64,000 nt of DNA from the NCBI GenBank assembly GCA_017402995.1, contig JAFQOV010000025.1, positions 1 through 64,000 on the forward strand. Direction: 5' to 3'. Shown piece after piece: positions 61,009 to 64,000 of the stretch; position 1 is the stretch's first letter, and every line of letters begins with the position of its first letter. Under the pieces are notes generated by a model that saw nothing but the letters and a program-made list of their open reading frames with translations, was not told the DNA's origin and searched no databases. A program made the position numbers and the translations under genes. Origin of the DNA: Candidatus Gastranaerophilales bacterium (lineage in GTDB: Bacteria; Cyanobacteriota; Vampirovibrionia; Gastranaerophilales; Gastranaerophilaceae).

Positions 61009-62337
61009 ATGAATATTGATTACAATGCAGATGTCATAGTTGTTGGCGCAGGTCCCGCAGGGGTTTCTGCCGCTTTAGAAGTTGCGCGCGACGGCAGAAA
61101 AGTTGTGCTGATTGAGCGTGCAAAATATCCTGGCTCTAAAAATATGTATGGCGGAGCCGTTTATACAACTGCATTAAGAGAAATTTTCAAAGAAGATTTC
61201 AATTCAATTCCATATGAACGCGTTATAAATTCACACACTTGGTCATTTTTAAATGATACAGGTTCTTTTGATATCACATATAAAAATTCATCTGCAACAA
61301 GTGCTTTGGCAATCAAACGCTTTGACCTTGAAAAATGGATGATTAAAGTTGCAAAAAAACAAGGGGTTTTGTTTGCGCCAAATACTTTAGTTGAAAAATT
61401 AATCTTAAAAGAAGGCAGGGTTGTCGGCGTCGAAACAGAACAAGAACAATACTTTGCGCCGATTGTAATTTTGGCAGATGGAGTTAACTCACTTTTAGCT
61501 CGCCAAATTGGCTTAAGAGCAGATTTTAAATCAAAAGATATGATTTTATCTGTCAAAGAAGCGATAAAACTAGATAAAAAAACAATTGAAGAGCGTTTTA
61601 ATTTAAAAGACGATTGTTCAAACGGTGTTAATAAACAATATTTTGGCTCATATTTTGGCAATTTAAAAGAATATAAAAATTTATTTATGATGACATTTTT
61701 ATATACCTTTAAAGATACGATAATGCTTGGCGTTGGGGCAAATTTAGAAGATTTAAACAAAAACAAATTAAACTTAAATCAAATCCTTGAAGAAATTAAA
61801 CTTCACCCAGATATTGCGCCATTAATCAAAAACGGACAAACTGTTGAATATAGCGCGCATTTAATCCCAGAAACTGGTTATAACAAAATGCCAAAATTAA
61901 CTTCTGATGGCGTTATTGTCACAGGAGATGCAGCAGGATTCATTAATAGCGTGCATTTTGAAGGTACAAATTTTGCGCTAATTTCTGGCAAACTTGCTGG
62001 TGAAAGCGCAATTTGCGCATTAGAAAAAAATGATTTTTCAAATGCGACATTATCAATCTATCGCAAAAAACTTGAAAAAACGTTCATTTTACAAGATTTA
62101 TACACATATAGAAACATAATTGAAAAATTATACGAACGTTCTAATTCAATATCAATATATTATCCAAAGAAAATCAAAGAACTTTTTGAAATAATTGTAA
62201 GTGCAAATTGCATTTCAAAATCTTCTCAAATAAGAAAATATGCAATGAGTTATTTCAAAGACAGAAAAATATCTGAATTATTTAAAGATATATTTAGCGC
62301 CATAAAATGCGTTATAGATGTATTTTTTGGGAAATAA
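61009..62337 (+). CDS. fixC: FixC-like electron-transfer flavoprotein:quinone oxidoreductase (442 aa)
   Basis: FAD-dependent membrane-associated oxidoreductase that passes electrons from electron-transfer flavoprotein to quinone. The Rossmann start VIVVGAGPAGVSAALEVAR, the KNMYGGAVYT loop and GVIVTGDAAGFINSVHFEGTNFA for FAD binding match FixC. The electron-transfer flavoprotein genes fixA and fixB are not in the window. fixX follows with a 3-bp gap. Confidence 0.92.
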   Translation: MNIDYNADVIVVGAGPAGVSAALEVARDGRKVVLIERAKYPGSKNMYGGAVYTTALREIFKEDFNSIPYERVINSHTWSFLNDTGSFDITYKNSSATSALAIKRFDLEKWMIKVAKKQGVLFAPNTLVEKLILKEGRVVGVETEQEQYFAPIVILADGVNSLLARQIGLRADFKSKDMILSVKEAIKLDKKTIEERFNLKDDCSNGVNKQYFGSYFGNLKEYKNLFMMTFLYTFKDTIMLGVGANLEDLNKNKLNLNQILEEIKLHPDIAPLIKNGQTVEYSAHLIPETGYNKMPKLTSDGVIVTGDAAGFINSVHFEGTNFALISGKLAGESAICALEKNDFSNATLSIYRKKLEKTFILQDLYTYRNIIEKLYERSNSISIYYPKKIKELFEIIVSANCISKSSQIRKYAMSYFKDRKISELFKDIFSAIKCVIDVFFGK

Positions 62338-62340
62338 TTT

Positions 62341-62637
62341 ATGGGGAAAGAGGAAAACAAAAAATCAATAGACAAAAAAATATCAACAGTTAAATTTGAA
62401 TGCTCGCAAAATTCGCATTTAACTGTTAATCAGGCAAAATGTGCAAAATGCAAACAAAAGCCTTGCCTGTTCATTTGTCCTGCAAATGTTTATATTCAAG
62501 ACGAAGAAACAAAAGAAATCGTAGTTCAATACGAAAACTGTCTTGAATGTGGCGCTTGCAAAATTGTTTGTCCTAAAAAAACAATTGACTGGAACTATCC
62601 AGCGTCGTCGTTTGGTGTTGTTTACAAAAATAGCTAG
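62341..62637 (+). CDS. fixX: FixX-like ferredoxin (98 aa)
   Basis: Ferredoxin partner of FixC. Two cysteine clusters are visible: C-AKC-KQKPC ... CP and CLECGACKIVCPKKT, and the terminal PASSFGVVYKN is typical of FixX. Directly downstream of fixC and cotranscribed. Confidence 0.92.
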   Translation: MGKEENKKSIDKKISTVKFECSQNSHLTVNQAKCAKCKQKPCLFICPANVYIQDEETKEIVVQYENCLECGACKIVCPKKTIDWNYPASSFGVVYKNS

Positions 62638-62652
62638 ATTAAGGAGTAGGAT

Positions 62653-63120
62653 ATGGAAAATCAATATTTTTCAAGATGGTATGATAAAGACCCAGTGTTA
62701 TCAATGTCTATGAGAACATTGGCAAGTTCAAACGACGAAAAACAAATCGCGGTTGCGCTAAATTTGATTAAGGTAATCATTGAACATAACATTCAAGACA
62801 ATCAATATGAAAATGTTGAAGATATTATGACTGCTGTTGAAGAAGGAAGAATTCAACGCGGATATTGTCGTTGGTATGACATTGATTCAACTGTCAGAAC
62901 AGCTATTCAAATGCTTGAAAAATGTGCACCTGAAACAAAGAAAAAAGTTGCGCTTGATATGGCTCAAATCGTAATTGAAAAAATTATTCAAGACGACGAC
63001 AAAGAAGAGCTTGAAAAAGAAGAACAACAAGCACAAGAGCCAAAAACTCCAAGCAGAGAATTTGAAGGAAAAGTGATAGATTTAGATTTAGACGAAATTT
63101 TAAAAAACGAAAATGAGTGA
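62653..63120 (+). CDS. Hypothetical protein with internal duplication (155 aa)
   Basis: Two repeats are clear: SRWYDKDPVLSMSMRTLA at about 7-24 and CRWYDIDSTVRTAIQMLEK at about 75-93, each followed by a helix ending in an IIEHNIQDN / IIEKIIQDD string. The C-terminal tail is acidic. AAGGAGTAGG precedes the ATG. The next gene overlaps its stop by 8 bp. I do not recognise the family. Confidence 0.75.
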   Translation: MENQYFSRWYDKDPVLSMSMRTLASSNDEKQIAVALNLIKVIIEHNIQDNQYENVEDIMTAVEEGRIQRGYCRWYDIDSTVRTAIQMLEKCAPETKKKVALDMAQIVIEKIIQDDDKEELEKEEQQAQEPKTPSREFEGKVIDLDLDEILKNENE

Positions 63121-64000
63121 TATTGAAAAGTTTGAACAACTGCAAACAACCATCAAATTAAATCCTAAAAATTTTCAAGCAAGAAGAGAGCTAATTATGC
63201 TCTGCTTAGATTTAGGGTTTGAATCTGCTGCTTTATCACACATCAAATATCTTTTAAATATTTTCCCTCAAGATGCTGATTTATACTTTAACACTGGTGT
63301 TTGTTTTGAAAAGCTAAAAGAAATTGATAAAGCTTTAATCGCCTATGAAAAAGCTGTCGAATTAAAACCAGATGAGCCTGATTTTTTATATAATCTTGCT
63401 CTTGTTTATGAGCTTAAAGGTCAATTAGATCTTGCAATGGAAAATTTTAAAAAAGTTATTTTTTACAAAAATGAAGATGCAAACGCCTTTTTTTCAATTG
63501 GGATAATTTACTCTAAAAAAGGCGAGCATCAAACCGCAATTAAATGCTTTAAAAAAGCAATAGAGCTTAATTATAGCGATTATTTTGCACATTTTTATTT
63601 AGCTGGCGAATACAAAGCAATTAATCAATATGACTTTGCTCTTGTTGAATATCGAAAAGTTTTGGAATTGTCTCCTGACTATTCTTGGGCATATTTTAAT
63701 ATTGCGCAAATTTATTGGGAATTAAACAGAATTGATGATGTTATTGTTATGCTCCAAAAGACGATTGAAAAAAACCCAAAAGACATGGAAGCATACAAAT
63801 TAATGACACAAATTTTTGTCAAAGATAACAAGATTGAAGAAGCGCTAGAGTTGCTTTTGCCAATTGCGCAAGAGTACGAAAATGGCGACATTTATTATCT
63901 TTTGTCTAAAATTTTTGAATTAAATAATGATACTTCATCTCAAATAGATACACTGGAATTAGCGCTAGAAAACCAAAACAGCTTGACATTTGATATCAAT
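63113..64000 (+). CDS. TPR-repeat protein, continues beyond the window
   Basis: Open from the ATG at 63113 to the window end with no stop. At least seven tetratricopeptide-like units are visible (DLYFNTGVCFEKLKEIDKAL, FLYNLALVYELKGQLDLAM, AFFSIGIIYSKKGEHQTAI, AYFNIAQIYWELNRIDDVI). There is no signal peptide. It is translationally coupled to the preceding gene by ATGAGTGA overlap. It probably mediates protein contacts. Confidence 0.88.
   Translation, partial: MSDIEKFEQLQTTIKLNPKNFQARRELIMLCLDLGFESAALSHIKYLLNIFPQDADLYFNTGVCFEKLKEIDKALIAYEKAVELKPDEPDFLYNLALVYELKGQLDLAMENFKKVIFYKNEDANAFFSIGIIYSKKGEHQTAIKCFKKAIELNYSDYFAHFYLAGEYKAINQYDFALVEYRKVLELSPDYSWAYFNIAQIYWELNRIDDVIVMLQKTIEKNPKDMEAYKLMTQIFVKDNKIEEALELLLPIAQEYENGDIYYLLSKIFELNNDTSSQIDTLELALENQNSLTFDIN

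Overview
The window is low-GC DNA from an uncultured-type Gram-negative bacterium, most likely a gut-associated non-photosynthetic cyanobacterial relative (Candidatus Gastranaerophilales / Melainabacteria / Vampirovibrionia). The sequence shows AT-rich coding, an outer membrane (three TolC-type domains), SecD/SecF, family II pyrophosphatase, a short omega-like RNA polymerase subunit of cyanobacterial type, and many proteins that begin with a short Ile/Val-Ser/Ala-Phe motif. The lineage call is inference; no rRNA, tRNA or ribosomal-protein gene is present to test it.

Layout. 1-7.3 kb: a decayed restriction-like fragment, a zinc-ribbon protein, pheA, smpB, an orphan sensor kinase, then two GC-rich hairpin-repeat blocks flanking a HEAT-repeat gene, then purine nucleoside phosphorylase and an omega-like subunit. 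7.3-20.7 kb: an ABC exporter, TPR and LytR-CpsA-Psr envelope proteins, a CHASE2-GGDEF diguanylate cyclase, secDF, small coiled-coil proteins, an Na+/H+ antiporter, a GT-C glycosyltransferase, rdgB and uppS. 20.7-29 kb: a PadR regulator, a PDZ-radical SAM-DUF512 protein, a large membrane protein, and a MarR / EmrA / EmrB / TolC drug-efflux locus with a palindromic operator. 29-32.8 kb: an orphan DNA methyltransferase, a 5'-nucleotidase-like phosphoesterase, uppP and queD.

32.9-49.2 kb is an accessory, effector-like island: a CX5R phosphatase-like protein and a divergent beta-repeat protein; a fusion of a periplasmic binding protein with TolC; a guanidine-modifying (PAD/agmatine-deiminase-like) enzyme; a 479-aa protein; and a 2852-aa giant. 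The giant has coiled coils, a Gly/Ala-rich hydrophobic region, a LanKC/OspF-like lyase domain, a beta-rich region, an HEIGH zinc-protease domain, and a C-terminal domain that is repeated as the neighbouring 479-aa protein. Most of these genes have their own terminators.

49.3-64 kb is mainly housekeeping: a TrpR-trpB pair under two operator palindromes, ppaC, a lipoprotein, a U32 peptidase-family tRNA-modification protein, YqeG, groES-groEL with GC-rich hairpin elements inserted between and after them, pgk, nrdG, fixC-fixX, and TPR genes that run off the right end.

Three patterns cut across the window: (1) at least nine genes have a -10 hexamer exactly 6 nt before the start codon and no ribosome binding site, so their mRNAs are probably leaderless; (2) unrelated proteins share short N-terminal motifs; (3) a family of GC-rich intergenic elements keeps the flanks GCGACGT and CAGGAGC around hairpins that differ in sequence.
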